Positions 11,367-23,189 of a stretch of DNA of 64,000 nt are shown here, one piece after another. Source of the stretch: Symsagittifera roscoffensis (lineage: Eukaryota; Xenacoelomorpha; Acoela; Convolutidae); assembly GCF_963678635.1 (NCBI RefSeq), contig NC_087064.1, positions 22,184,509 through 22,248,508 of the forward strand. Direction: 5' to 3'. Numbering within the stretch: the stretch's first letter is position 1; each line of letters begins with the position of its first letter. The position numbers and the translations under genes were made by a program. The notes under the pieces were generated by a model. The model was not told the origin of the DNA. It worked only from the letters and a program-made list of their open reading frames with translations, and searched no databases.

Positions 11367-11835
11367 TTGATTTTTTTTTGCTGCTTAAATGCATGTTTTA
11401 GTATTCTGATCTTTCGCGATTCCAATACCAGAAAAATGGTGAATAGTATAAATACTGATCTGTGCATACAAAATTTCAACATAACTGTTTGGGGAGTTGG
11501 CGTGATGAGTGTGGTGTACTTGAGCGCAAGCCAACTAACTTTTGCAAGCAAGTTTTCCGATATCATTCTAGTCATGGGAAACAAAGATATCTCTAAATAC
11601 AAAGACTTCCCTGTAAACAGCCCACATGAAGCTGCGGCTAATATATACTCAATTTAGGTGCTATTATGAAACCGAAAAACTAGGATTCGTGTTGTTGGTT
11701 TGGACGTTGCCGTCAATCTAGTAACCGAAGCAAATGATTTTCTAATCAACTGGCTACCAAAGACCGTTTATGTAAGTCCTGGATTGCAGCCAAAGCAAAA
11801 ATTGGTCATTCAAAAAAAACTAATTGAAGCTTAAG
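11367..11835 (+). pseudogene. Hypothetical coding remnant downstream of the transposase relic
   Basis: A 96-codon frame (11367-11657) of mixed hydrophobic composition is followed in another frame by a readable stretch (11672-11832) ending VSPGLQPKQKLVIQKKLIEA. Codon quality is better than the surrounding DNA, but I recognise no domain. It could be the last part of the transposon's coding region or a separate remnant. Confidence 0.2.
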
Positions 11836-11989
11836 AATTCCATTTATAAAAAAATTAAAATCAGATGCTTCGTCCGCCGATGTTGTTTTTTGCCGTTTTT
11901 TTTTTATGTTTCAACCTCTTCTGTCTGCCTTAACCTTTATGCTCAATTGAGATTTATAAGTTAACATTTCTTGACTGCATTTGTTTGAG

Positions 11990-12110
11990 ACCTTGCTGGA
12001 AAGCAAGCTTTTTTCGATAATGTTATTAGAGAGTAAACTCTTTTTTCGATAAGTTTGCTGGAGAGCAAGCTGTTTTTTTTTTTAAATTTACTGGAGAGAT
12101 AGTTTTTATA
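11990..12110 (+). repeat. Degenerate ~30-bp minisatellite
   Basis: Four imperfect tandem units of the type ttgctggagagcaagctttt, separated by cgataagt-like spacers. Single isolated copies recur near 12450 and 13265. From 12110 to 13940 I see no gene. Confidence 0.65.
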
Positions 12111-14273
12111 GGAAACTTGCCTTGTGTTCTTGGTTCTGCTGTTAAGTTTGCTTAGGTCTGTTTCCTTGTACGCAACAAAGGATAGTCCAGAATGGCTTGA
12201 AGTCCATGGGATTTTATTCAGCAGTGCAGTTCTGCAATTAGCATGAAAAATTTCTGAAAAAAATGTACCAAAGTAAGCCTTTGCCGGTTGTAGTCTATTT
12301 GTTTTATGCGCTTGAAAAAATTTTCATTAAATTCAGTTACGACAGTGTTGCTTCCTGCCTGCTCATTGGATGAACACGTTGTGATAATCAAAAAAGTATG
12401 GTTTCTCCATCTAGCGTCGTCCTGAAATTGAACAATATTCCTTTTTTTTGGTAAGTTTGCTGAAGAGCAAGCTTGTTTTCTGTTTACGCGGCAGTTAATT
12501 TTTTTGCCAAATTTTCAAATTCGACTTTTGAGATATAGCAACATTTTGTTCTTACTTGGCTCCGCTCGAACGTATAATGATAGTATAAGAGTGTAAACAA
12601 TTTTTAGATTCGGTTTTTTGTCTCTATAGGAAGACACATCTAACGCTTGAAATATCCAAAAAGTATATCATTTTTGAAAAAGAATTGTCTTGACAAAAAG
12701 CTCATAATAAATCGAATCTCAAATTTGAAAAAAAAAACGGTGTTAATGTATGCTAGTTGACCAGCATATTTTATCATTGTTTCTTTCAGTTTCAAGAGGC
12801 CAAAAAACTCTAGATTTGATTTGCTATAGTTTTTATGTCAAGACGATTTGTTCGATTTTTAGTCAAAACTACGTTCTAAAAATTGATATTTTTGGTTTTT
12901 GAGTCGTTAGAAACGTCTTCACATACAGCATTCAAAAACCAAATCTAGTATTTCGATCGGGAGAAGAAGGATCAAATTTTTGAATAAATTTTAAGAAGTG
13001 TCAAATTTGCTGAAACTGCTTTGGTATTTCAGTTCATTGCTGTTGTTTTAGTATGCTGCCAACCTATTCTACGAACTTCAGCTTCGTTACTTTAACGTCT
13101 GCTGCTTCTCTGTGTTTATCGAGCGAAAGTTTATCGTGGAAAGTGAACAGTGTCACAGTGCTTGCAGAAGCGAATGGCCAAAAAGAATGTCAGAAAAGTA
13201 GGACTAGGATTCAAAGTTTCGAAAGAAATCATTGTCTTGAATAAAAAATTTGAAATATGTTGGCTATTGCTGGAGAGCAACTTCTTCATTTGTTTAAATT
13301 GCGAGAGGGTTTTACTTTCCAGAGTTTTATTAGCCAGAAAATTTTAATAGAGAAGTTTATCAGCTAAGACGAAAGTTAATCAGCGGGGAAACAAATTAAT
13401 CATATCCTCAATTAAAAAGCGTTTCAGACTCCAATCAGAAGTTAAGCGCACCCCATTGATGAACTGCAAATTATGAGAATTGAAACAGAAGATAAAAAAA
13501 ACAGAGATGTTTCAGTGAGAAAAAAAATTTTCCTTGTACTTGCATTTAATTTAAATTGTTGATTTGCGTTGTATAATTCTTAAGAAGCTTTACTTTACTA
13601 TGTTTGTTGTTTTGTTATGTTTTAATTCAACGGATTGACTTCAAACTGAAAATAAGCAAGAAAGCAGTAAAACAAAAAAAAATTGAAATGAAAAACTGAG
13701 GCCGTCTCAGCTAGCAGGCTGGATGTATGCATGAGTCGCAAAAAGATGCAAGAGTCGCAAAAAGTTTCGGCAACAGAAGTGGTGTCAGAATGAGGTGATG
13801 TTTGGATAGCTTCTGATTGGCTAAATATGAACTAGTTGTTCAAGGGTGTCAGCATGAATTTTTTGAAAAGAGAAGAAGAATTTGCTTTCTTTCTGAAAGT
13901 ACAAAAACGATAATTAATAAGAAGGAGGTATTTGGAATTCAATTTTTAAAAGTATTTTAGGTTGCAAAATGAAGGTTTTATAATTATTTCGTGGTTGATT
14001 TCAAAGTCGTGATGATTGTCATTGTTGAGAGAGTTCTTTAATTTCCTGTAGTAAATTTTTTTCGTCTAATTTTTGGTTTTTTCATTGTTTTTGAGGTATT
14101 TGTTTATTTCTTATTTCTTGGATGTTTTGTCGAGTTTTATCTTTAATTTTTGTTTCTAAAATTTGTGGTGATCACTTTGTATCAATTGTTTGTGTTTGAC
14201 TATTGTCTGAGTTGTTGTGGACAATTTTAAGTCCTGTAAAGGAGTATAATTGTGTTAGATCGCGAAGAGCGTA

Positions 14274-15600
14274 TTATTTTGGGTAGTATGATAAAAGATT
14301 GTTTCTGCGTTGAACAACTTTTTTTTTATTTGAGTCAATAAATTTATGTGTTACATCAGTGGGTTTGTCAATAATTTGAAATGGTCTTTTTCGGATTGGT
14401 TGTAATTTTTTAGATATTCCTTTTTGTATTACAAAATTTGGGATTAAGACAAATGTTCCAATTTTTAAATTTCTAGCTGGTGTGAATCGTGAATTCATTT
14501 GGGAATGAATATTCTGTCTTTGTAATAGGTTTTTGGCTATTTTTTGATGAAATTCATTGTGTTTTTTTATCTCTGTTTAAAATCCATTCGGTATGTGTGC
14601 CGGAGGCTAATTTCAAAATTTGTGGGTGATGAAAATGATCTTCATCGTGTGTATGTAATGGTAGATTAAAAATACATTGTTTCTTTTGTGAGTTGGCAAT
14701 AACCTTGTGTGTTTTTTGAGGAAATTACTGTGAATATTATTGGTTTTCGTGGCTTTTGCCTAAAAACCATTTCATAAGGTGATAGTCCTAAGGTTGTTGT
14801 TATTTGTCTAGCTAAGGGGAATGATTTTTTATCTGTTGACCATTCAGTATATTTTGTATCATTTCCATCTTTTATACATTTGAGGTCATATTGTAGTGAG
14901 CGGTTCTTTTCTTCGACTAAACCATTACTCCAAGGGGCATGAGATGTTCGTGGTTTGTGTTTAAAGTTATATAGATGGCATAATGTGATTATTTCATTAT
15001 TTATGAACTCAGTGCCATTATCTGTGACAAGGATTACTGGTAATCCAAATTTTGCTATCCAGTGGTCATAAAGTGTTTTATATGCTTGATAGGCATTACA
15101 ATGAGGTACTGGGTTGACTGCTACGTAGTGTGTAAATGAGTCAACTATGACAATTATATATGAGATTCCTTCTGAAGAGGGTGTTATTGGTCCTTTTGTA
15201 TCGAATGAGATTCAGTGGTTAAAATATAAACTTTGTCTTTAAAAATCTTGTTTTTCTGCGATTTAATTTTGATGTGGGTATGGTTTATTTAATTGGCTTG
15301 CTATGCAATCGTTGCATAATACTTTGATCCCAATCGGTGCATTTGGTAAGTAAAAATTTTAAATAAAATTTGAGTATATTTTTTCTGATCCTGCATGTCC
15401 TTTAGTGTTTAAGGAATGTGAAATGTGAAATGCTACGAGTATCATACTTAGTGGTGAACAGGTTACTTTTAAATCAGATGTTTGGTGTTCTAAAACATTT
15501 GTGTTCTCATTTATGGATGTTATTTTGAATTTTCTAAAGAATCTTAGAAATATTTTGTTTCCTAGAATTGTGATATCTGCTTTCATGGGTTTTGTTCTAT
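14274..15600 (-). pseudogene. Gypsy integrase, D-D-E residues still readable
   Basis: On the minus strand: an HHCC-like zinc-binding N-terminus (HISHSLNTKGHAG at about 15420, CNDC at about 15320). Next come the catalytic Asp in SFDTKGP (about 15200), the second Asp in VTDNGTEF (about 15030) and the Glu in NGLVEEKNRS (about 14920). The C-terminal frame (14498-14274) reads NLKIGTFVLIPNF and ends in RRNNLLSYYPK, the basic C-terminal domain. A few stops interrupt it, for example after the zinc finger and at about 15215. Integrase inserts the cDNA into the genome. The triad and spacing are preserved despite the interruptions. Confidence 0.8.
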
Positions 15601-16125
15601 AATTGTGCCAAAAGATTAATTGTCTTATGACTGGGTCAAAGTTTTGCTATTTTTGTAGCATTTCAAGTGACAATTTCTCTGTATTCGGTAGAAAGATATT
15701 TTGAATTTCTATTTTTGAGAGAGAGATGTTATCAGGGGGTGTACTATATATTTTTTGTCTGATTGGTTTATGTTGTGAATTGTTTTTGATCCAAGATGAA
15801 AATGGTATCGGTTAAAATGTTGAGTTTCCTAATAGGTCTACTTCGTAGTGATTTTTTTGCCAATCTAAATATAATGGAAAGTTTTGTAAGTTATTTATTT
15901 GTGTTTGATCAACGTCAGTTTTTACTGCATATTTGCATTCTAGTATTGGTGATGTTTCGTTTTTTGCAAGAAAAATTTCAATATTTTGTGGTACTTCTAC
16001 TGTTGTTTTTCTTGTAATTATTTCAGGTGGTGTGTTTCGACTAAGTGGGTCTGGTAGTGCAATATTTTTTGTGCTGTCCAAACCATATGTAGGTTTGGGA
16101 ATTGCATTTAAATTAATTGAAATCC

Positions 16126-16401
16126 TTAAACTCTATGGTTTGGATTTGATTTCTGTGTAAAAAGAAAAATCATAGGTTTATGGTCTGTGAAGAGAACTGT
16201 TGGATGTTTTGATCCAAGTATTAAAAATTCATGTTCTGTGAGAGTGTATTTTATAGCTGTGCATTCTCTAATAAGTGTAGAGAGTCTAAATTCAGCTTGT
16301 GTAAATAGTCTCGAGTTTGTTGAAATAAGATTCACTCTATTTGTTCCACTGTGTGATTGTAATAATGCTGCACCGATAACCAAATTTGAGGTGTCGCACA
16401 T
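16126..16401 (-). pseudogene. Gypsy RNase H domain
   Basis: A 91-codon frame with the three expected acidic positions in context: CDTSNLVIGAALLQ (Asp), RECTAIKYTL (Glu) and VLFTDHKPMIFLF (Asp). RNase H degrades the RNA strand of the RNA-DNA hybrid during reverse transcription. This is the best-preserved enzymatic domain of the copy. A stop separates it from the next segment (16081-15812), which reads LPDPLSRNTPPE and is the usual pol stretch between RNase H and integrase. Confidence 0.8.
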
Positions 16402-16599
16402 AACATAAATGGGTTGATCTGGATCTGGAATGGTGTTTGATATTTGTTCAGTGAGGAGTGTTTTTATTTCTTCAAATCATTTTTGGTGTTCTGTTGTCCA
16501 TTCAAAATTATTTTGCTGTCTGAGAATATTATAAAATAATATTAATGTAGTTGCATTTTTAAGACGTATTTACTCAGGAAATTAACCCTTCCAAGATTT

Positions 16600-17283
16600 T
16601 CTTGGATTTGCTTATTATTTGATGACGGCTGAAGTTTTGTGATTGCGTCTATGCGGGATTTTGATGGAGTTATCGTATTTTCTTCGATAATATGTCCATG
16701 GATTTTACGCGGGTAAGAGAAAAATGTGATTTATTTTTGAGAAGTTTTTGATGATAATTATCTAAGACATAAAACAATTCGTTTTTTGTCTGTGATGGCA
16801 AGAAAACATCGTCTTAATATGTGAATTGAGATATCTTGCATCTAGAACGATAATTAATTATTCTCCTTTAGCTAAAACAAGAACGGGATTTATGAATGTG
16901 TTTATTTTTAGTTCTTCTTTTTTATTTACAGGGGAAATAATTTCATATTGTTATAGTATATCTAGTAATCTATTAACTTTATCTTGCAAGTGAGTTGAGA
17001 CTTTACTTTCTCGTTGCTTTTTGAAAATTGCGTCAAGTTTCAGAGGTAGATGTAGCGGTGAATTTACTTTTCCAACATCAAATTTAGATGTGGCGTAAGC
17101 CATTGGGCATTTCAGTAGTATTTCGGCTGGTTGGTCAATCAAATTCATTTTGTGTAATTTGAGAAAATTGGAAATTGAACTTTGTGAAGATTTTCTGTTG
17201 TTCAGTGGTGTATTTTGATATCTGAAATGTTGGTATAAAATAAGGCGTTTTTGTAAAATAGTCTGTGTTCCATTTTTTATCAT
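16600..17283 (-). pseudogene. Gypsy reverse transcriptase with deleted core and stop in YxDD
   Basis: The N-terminal RT part is readable (HLPLKLDAIFKKQRESKV and DKVNRLLDIL, then an IVLDARYLNS motif). Immediately afterwards the sequence jumps to the catalytic box, which reads Tyr-stop-Asp-Asp-Val-Phe (minus strand, 16819-16808), so about 70 or more residues of the fingers/palm are missing. The Leu codon of YLDD has become TAA. The thumb and connection follow in several frames (SQTKNELFYVLDNYHQ, KSHFSLTRV). The RT is clearly dead. Confidence 0.7.
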
Positions 17284-17686
17284 TTATTATATTTTTATTT
17301 GATATTTCTTCATTAAGAATTATTGATTGGCATATATCTAATAATTTCAAATTATTATCTACTCTATGTGCTACTTTTAAAGTGGGAGAAATTGTTGCAT
17401 TTGTTTGGCAATAACCTGGAAGTCCTAGAGGTAATGTTATTTTGTATGGGGAAATATTGTATACATGTACTGAAATTATATCTGAATTTGTATTTTTTGC
17501 GTATTTAATGGAGGAGATTGTTACTCGGAAAAATGTGTGAATTGGCTTGAATATAGGGTCTGACATTATTAGTCGTTGTTTGTTCTGTTTCATGTTATAT
17601 TGATGGAGTTGATTTAATGAAAAGTTATCTACGTATCCTGCTAGTGGTTTCAGGTGTTTTCGTTCTTGGTTACAAATAGGGTACAA
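17135..17686 (-). pseudogene. Gypsy pol linker between protease and RT
   Basis: A 183-codon open frame starting YPICNQERKHLKPLAGYVDN and containing a beta-rich core (VHVYNISPYKITLPLGLPGY). This position in gypsy elements holds a poorly conserved linker leading into the RT N-terminus. It is the longest intact stretch of pol. No catalytic motif is seen. Confidence 0.5.
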
Positions 17687-17881
17687 TTTGGAGAAAAATG
17701 GCGGTTGTTTATTTAGTCTTTGGAAGAATGTAAGTGATAAGGTTTTTATTTTTGTGTGTTTGTCTTTTGTGTATTTAAAGTATTAATAGTAGGAATAAAT
17801 TTATTGATAAGTGGTATTCCAACGATAATGTGTTTTATATCTGTGATGTGGAATGTTTGTTTAAAAGGTTTGTTTAAAAGT

Positions 17882-18181
17882 TTATTTTGTTCGAGTGGGA
17901 GTAAGATATAATTGGACTTTTTCAAAATTAGTTAAACATGATCCGTGTGCTGTGGCTAATTTGCTTGAGGTTTTTGAGAGTATTAGGTTCGGGTGTAAAG
18001 TTTGTATTTCATTCCAGTTAGGAGTTTTTATTATTTTTAATTCTGCTTCTGAGTCTATTAAAAAATCAATTTTCAGGCCTGGTGATTGAAAATCTTTACT
18101 TTTTGGACTTTCTAAAAGAAGTGGTATTGTCCAAATAGTATCTGTTTTGGGGGTTTGTATCTGTTTCGGGGGTTTGTCCAA
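17882..18181 (-). pseudogene. Gypsy aspartic protease, active site altered
   Basis: The 99-codon frame contains KIDFLIDSEAELKII. This is the retropepsin active-site loop, normally D-S/T-G-A, but here the Gly after Asp-Ser is Glu. The flanking hydrophobic beta pattern is preserved. The enzyme would process the gag-pol polyprotein. The D-S-E change should inactivate it. The domain lies between the gag linker and the RT, as expected. Confidence 0.65.
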
Positions 18182-18197
18182 ATAGTATCTGTTTCGA

Positions 18198-19175
18198 ATA
18201 GTATCTGTTTCGGGGGTTTGAGTTTGAACGATTCCTGTTATAATTTGAATAGTTGCTTCTATTTGAGTTTGATCTTGGATAATTGCTTCGATATTGATTG
18301 TTTTGACTGTTTGATCGACTATATCTATTTTGTGAGAAATTTAATTTGATGCGTTTAGATATATATTGTTTTTGCTTGAACTTCTTTTAATTTCTTGTTC
18401 AGTATAATCTAATTTTTCTTGAATATTATCAGGGTTTTGGAGATACTAATTTTTGTTTTGGTAATAATTCGATTCTATTGGTGTTTCATATTCTTTTTTA
18501 ATCTCGAGCATGTTTATTGAAAGCATATTCTGTTTCGCTTTCATCGTCTGTGGATTCGCAAGTTACGTAATTTTGGTGTAATTCTGTGGTTTCTGTGTTA
18601 TCAATACCGGGAGGGTCTGATTGAGTTTCTTCAGTTGATTGTACTCGCTTAATTTGTCATTGATGTTAAGGTGAACTACTTCTATTATTTTGTTGTGATT
18701 TTTGATACTGTGTTTTATTTCTGTGCGGTGATTGAGAAAATTTTCTTTGTCGATTTTGATAATTCGAATTTCTATTTTGAGAATTGTCACGTAATCTATT
18801 GTGATGGGTTGAATAATTTTTTCCAAGAGTCCAAAACAACAAAACCCCCTAATATGAATAGTCAAATTCAATCACAATCACAAAATCTAATTGTACCAAA
18901 ACAAGCCTCCTAAATAGGTTGATCCATTATTTGAATAGTTTCGTGATCTGTTATTTTGATTTTGTCTGTTCCTATTGTTTAAATAGTTTCTGTTAATTTT
19001 GTATGAGGAATTTCTAGAACGATCAATTGAATAGTATCTGTTTCGTGGGTTTGAGTTTGAACGATTCCTGTTATAATTTGAATAGTTGCTTCTATTTGAG
19101 TTTGATCTTGAATAATTGCTTCGATATTGATTGTTTTGATTGTTTGATCGACTATATCTATTTTGTGAGTAATTT
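18198..19175. repeat. Direct ~145-bp duplication inside the gypsy element, 832 bp apart
   Basis: The segment beginning aatagtatctgtttcg is found at 18198-18343 and 19030-19175 in the same orientation with only a few differences. Near the first copy the word agtatctgtttcg is itself present several times. This is an internal rearrangement in the gag linker region. Confidence 0.8.
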
Positions 19176-19324
19176 CGTGAATTTCTTTGATCTGGAGTTC
19201 TTCCACGATAGTTATATCTGTTGGGTGATTGTTGTATAGAGGCATTATACTTATCAGGAAATGGTTGGCCTGAACTATTGTTATTTTGAAAGTTTTTGTT
19301 TGGTAGATTTTGGTGTTTTTTCAT
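18887..19324 (-). pseudogene. Gag C-terminal Asn/Ser/Arg-rich linker
   Basis: A 145-codon frame made mostly of N, S, R and Y, with repeated YSRSN-like and RNRS-like words. It follows the zinc knuckle and precedes the protease. Such basic low-complexity tails of gypsy gag proteins bind RNA. The last codons (GGLFWYN) fall in the segment that is inverted relative to 20.7 kb, so the frame end is not original. Confidence 0.55.
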
Positions 19325-19396
19325 GTATTGGTAAAATGATTTATTTGGTTCTCTTTGTTTTTGTGGTTTGTTCTGATTATATTGTTGTTTTTTTTT

Positions 19397-19446
19397 CTAC
19401 CTTCAGCAATGCTGTTTCCGTATCTACGACAACAGTTACACCATTT
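19397..19446 (-). pseudogene. Degenerate CCHC zinc knuckle
   Basis: On the minus strand the codons read WCNCCRRYGNSIAEGR. The spacing fits a CX2CX4HX4C nucleic-acid-binding knuckle, but the His is replaced by Asn and the last Cys by Gly, so zinc binding should be lost. Confidence 0.65.
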
Positions 19447-19587
19447 TTTGAATGATGGTTTGCTTTTAAAATTTGGGTTTTTCTCGTTAATATTTAATAT
19501 TTAAGCCATCTTTTCAGCTAGTTCACTGTCAGAGTCATGAATATGATTTATTTGTGAAGTAGTGGTTTGAATGTTATTTACTTATTG

Positions 19588-20352
19588 TTAATTTAAGTTT
19601 TCTTCTTCTTCTAGTTTCATAGTGATTTCGGCTTGTTCTAGTTTATCTAATAGTTTTCTGAAGTCTATATCGGGTTCTCGAATTGAAGATGGATGTGGTG
19701 CTCTCTTTTTTATTGCTATTTTCCGTAATTGAGGTCTTAGAGTTATCATTAAAATTTCTGTCATTTTTGTGTTCTTAGAATCATGCGTATTAGGGGAATA
19801 TGCTTTTCTTATTAGTGTTTCAGTTTTTACTGCAAGTTGTTTAACTGTTTCGTTTGGGAACCTACGACTTTCTTTGCATAAGACTCTTTGGTGTTGTTTG
19901 TTTCTTTCTGAGTCGAAAATTTTTGAAAATTTTTGGGAGAACCTTTTCCAATCTGATTTAATATCTGTGGGTAAAATTGAAAACCAGTTTTGGGCTGCGC
20001 CATCAAGTGTGGTTTGGATTAGAGCTGTGCGTCTACAAATCCAATTTTGATGGAGTGGTGTATTTACTGGTTCAGGTCCTATATTTAAAATCAAATTTGC
20101 CATGACTGCATTTAAATAATCTTCTACTGATTATTCGGGATGTGTTCCTATGAACACCATTAGTGGAATTTTTGAAGATATTAAGGATCCACCCATAAGG
20201 TATGGATACATAGTCATTTGTAGTGGTTCTGCGGCATTTGGTATTTGAGAAAAATTTGCAAGTTGAATCTTTGTTATTTCATGTTGTTGTAGATAATATG
20301 GTAGTGGGATTTCATTTTGCATTTGAGTTAGTTGGTATTTTTGTGTGTTCAC
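19588..20352 (-). pseudogene. Gypsy gag capsid domain
   Basis: The frame 20352-20131 ends in a single stop just after IGTHPE. The next frame (20103-19588, 171 codons) continues the same protein. It contains the typical retrotransposon gag pattern of a hydrophobic start, then QTTLDGAAQNWFSILP and the W..F...F segment (SDWKRFSQKFSKIF), an RRFPNETVKQL segment and a charged C-terminus. The gag forms the particle in which reverse transcription takes place. Apart from the TGA/TAA-type break near 20131 the domain is well preserved. Confidence 0.75.
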
Positions 20353-20905
20353 TGGGTTTTGTGATTAAAAATTTTTATTATATGACGTTGGGTGATGTCT
20401 TATTTGCCTTTGTTCGTTTCGTGTATATGGTTCGAAAAAATTTGGTTGATGGATAGGAACTGGTTGATCGATGTTCCAGTTAATGTAATGATGATTTGTT
20501 CCAAATCGTTGTTGTTTTTGATAATAATATTCGTCATCTTCTGAATAATCTGGTTGATTCCTAATATTTTTACTGTTTGTTTTGTTTTATTTTGTTGAAA
20601 AAATGGATAATTTTCGCTAGGGTCTGGTGTAGTTCGTGTTTGATCGTTAAAAAAAATGATTAGGAAGCTTGTTTTGGTACAATTAGATTTTGTGATTGTG
20701 ATTGAATTTGACTATTCATATTAAGGGGTTTTGTTATTTTGGACTCTTGGAAAAAATTATATTTATGATCTGAGAAGTTATTTGTATTTGACGTCTTTTG
20801 TTCATTTGTTTTTCTTGATGTTGGTACTGGTCTAAATAATGTTCGATAGTCCATTTGTGAATATTTTGGAATAACTAAAGGTTTCACTGTCGATTGTATA
20901 GTTGT

Positions 20906-22437
20906 TTATGGAAAAGCTGCGTTTTTAATTTTTGGAGTTGTAAGTGTAGGGTGAATATGAGAAATGCTTTGTTGTGGTGTTGTTGGCATTGTTTCAACTA
21001 TTTCTTCAGTTACGAAATGTGATCGAGTTTTAATATCTTGTTGTGTAAGATTTCGTGTTCCGTTTAAATTTTCTTGATTAATAAATGTAGAAATTAAACT
21101 AATATTTTCTTCTCTATCGGTAAATAGTGAAATATAGTTTATAGGTGTTGCATCGATTGTAAGTGGGGTTATTCTAATATAGTTTCTTTTGATGGAAACT
21201 GTGGTAATTGCTTGACTTGAGATGTCAATTGGTATATCAATAAATGATGGATGAGACCATTCAGGGTCCCAAACATAATATGTTTCATCTGCCAATATAG
21301 TTTCATCATCTGAGTTTTGTGGTTTAAAACTTTTTCTTGCTAGTGATATATGATCAAGATTATGGAGAAAATTATCAATTATAAACCATGCTAGTAACTT
21401 TTGCAGATCGTGTTCAACGTTTTGTGAAATATCGTTATTTTTGAGCTTTTCACGGATTGTATTTAAAAAATTTGAGAAAATATTTATTTCTTGTCTTACA
21501 GCTGTAGGTCGGGATGTTTGAGTTTGTGAATCACCTTGTGTTTCTCTCAATTCTAGTATGGATAGATAGCTATAAATATTTGTGATATAGAAATACATAT
21601 AGAAAACATCGTTTGTGAATATAGAGTTTGCTCTTTGTGAATTTTGGTGGTGTATTTTTTTGATATAGTCTGTTAAAACTTTTGAAAATTCTCTATCTAT
21701 ATCGCCTGCTTGTATTTGGTGTTTTTTGTGATTTAATTTTAAAGATGCAATTTCGATTATGAGTATACCAGAATGTGATGTGATTTTACATATATCTTTC
21801 AAGTAATGATCAAGGATTTGTCGTTTTATTTGTACTTCAGGAAGTTCTTGTTTACATGGCCTAATTCCTTTTTCAAATAAATTTACAATTAAGTTATGAC
21901 AAAATTGTACTTGTCCACGGGAGGAATCATTTTGCGGTTTTTTTTAAAAAGGGAGTATCGAGTTTTCGGTGAGATTTTTGTTGTCTTCGATCCTGTTTTA
22001 TATTGTAAAACTGTTAGTGTGAAGTATTCAAAATGTCTTATTGGTTGATTCCAATTCTATAGGCGTATTGGTTTGTTAATATATGACTTTTCTATTTTGC
22101 GTTTTCCTTTTATTGATGATGGTGTTGTGGCTTCTGAGTCCGAAAAATTTATTTGGTCGTCGATCGGTTTATTTGTACTTATGTAGTCTTTTAAATCTTG
22201 AAGTTCCTGTATTGTGTTTGCGTCTCATTCTGAGACTACATTTCTTCGTTTTAAAAATCGTTTTCTGATAAATTGTTTTTGTTTTGTTATGATTGTCTTT
22301 TTTCCTGTTTGTCTTTTTGATCTGATATATCCTATTGTTTGTCTGTGTGGTGTGATTGCAAGGTCGTATTTTTTGTTTTTCATTAAACAATTATGAAATA
22401 CGATTGTTTGTTTGTTACCTAGATCGTCTCTTGGCAT
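20906..22437 (-). pseudogene. Gypsy ORF1 N-terminal extension (gag leader region)
   Basis: A short frame starting with an ATG at 22437 (MPRDDLGNKQTIVFHNCLMK) is followed by frameshifts and then a 298-codon open frame (21802-20906) that is polar, with an Ile/Asn/Thr-rich composition and no known motif. It lies directly upstream of the gag capsid-like domain in the same orientation, so it is best read as the N-terminal part of the element's first polyprotein. Frameshifts at about 22.2 and 21.8 kb and a stop at 20906 break it. I cannot assign a biochemical role. Confidence 0.5.
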
Positions 22438-23189
22438 AAGGTTTAGGATGATGGATGCAATTTTTGGATTAGAGGTTTCTAATTTCTTAATCTGTTAGTC
22501 CTTACGCGTTTTAAGTGTTTATCTCGTCTTGGGGCATAGGTTGTCGTGGTTTGACGGGTTGGAGAAAGAGTACTATATCGATTCGTGAGAATGATTTTTT
22601 ACTTTCTCGTGACTATGTTCTAATTTAAGGACTTACCTAGTGTTACTTAGGGGTTGTGATTTGTGATTGAGGGTTGGAGAATAGTAAATCAATCCACAAG
22701 ATTCAGGTATAACTAGATCGCGAGTAGATCGTTAGATACTATTTTATGACTTACTAAGTCTAAGTGTTTTAGCCTGGGTCATCTACGAGGAAGGGCTCAA
22801 GAGAAGGATGAGTAACCGAAGTTCTTCTTTGTTTATCTTAATTAAAATGGTTAATTTTTTCATAAATTTCTATTGGTCCTGAGTTGTTGATAAGGGATGG
22901 GTAGTGACTCGACTTTTGAGGTCGTTAGAAACTTTAAAACTGTTGGGAGGAGAACAAAATTGTTCCGTTTGATCCAAGGAAAGCCTTGATGATCAGAATT
23001 TTGAAGAAATTTAATATAAGTGACCTTAAAGATCCAAGGAGAGCCTTGATGATCTGTTATTTAAGTTAAAATAATTTAAGAGAAAACAAGGATAAGCTTT
23101 GATAAAATTTAATGTAAAAATTTAAATTTTAAAGGCTTAAGATTAAAGTTTAGATGATGTTAATCTAACGATCTTAATCTTACGATCTT

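Larger units (their letters stand above)
18813..20760. repeat. Inverted ~98-bp duplication inside the gypsy element
   Basis: The stretch 18813-18910 and the stretch 20662-20760 are reverse complements with few mismatches. As a result the same peptide (MNSQIQSQSQNLIVPKQAS) is encoded on the plus strand at 18.9 kb and on the minus strand at 20.7 kb. One of the two is a displaced, flipped copy. The minus-strand copy at 20.7 kb agrees with the element's orientation. Confidence 0.85.

Noticed and set aside
13400-13950. 3' LTR of the gypsy element
   Set aside because: None of the ordered words shared by the other LTRs could be found here.
14274-22437. Plus-strand open frames opposite the gypsy genes
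   Set aside because: They are T-rich hydrophobic shadows of the minus-strand gag-pol.
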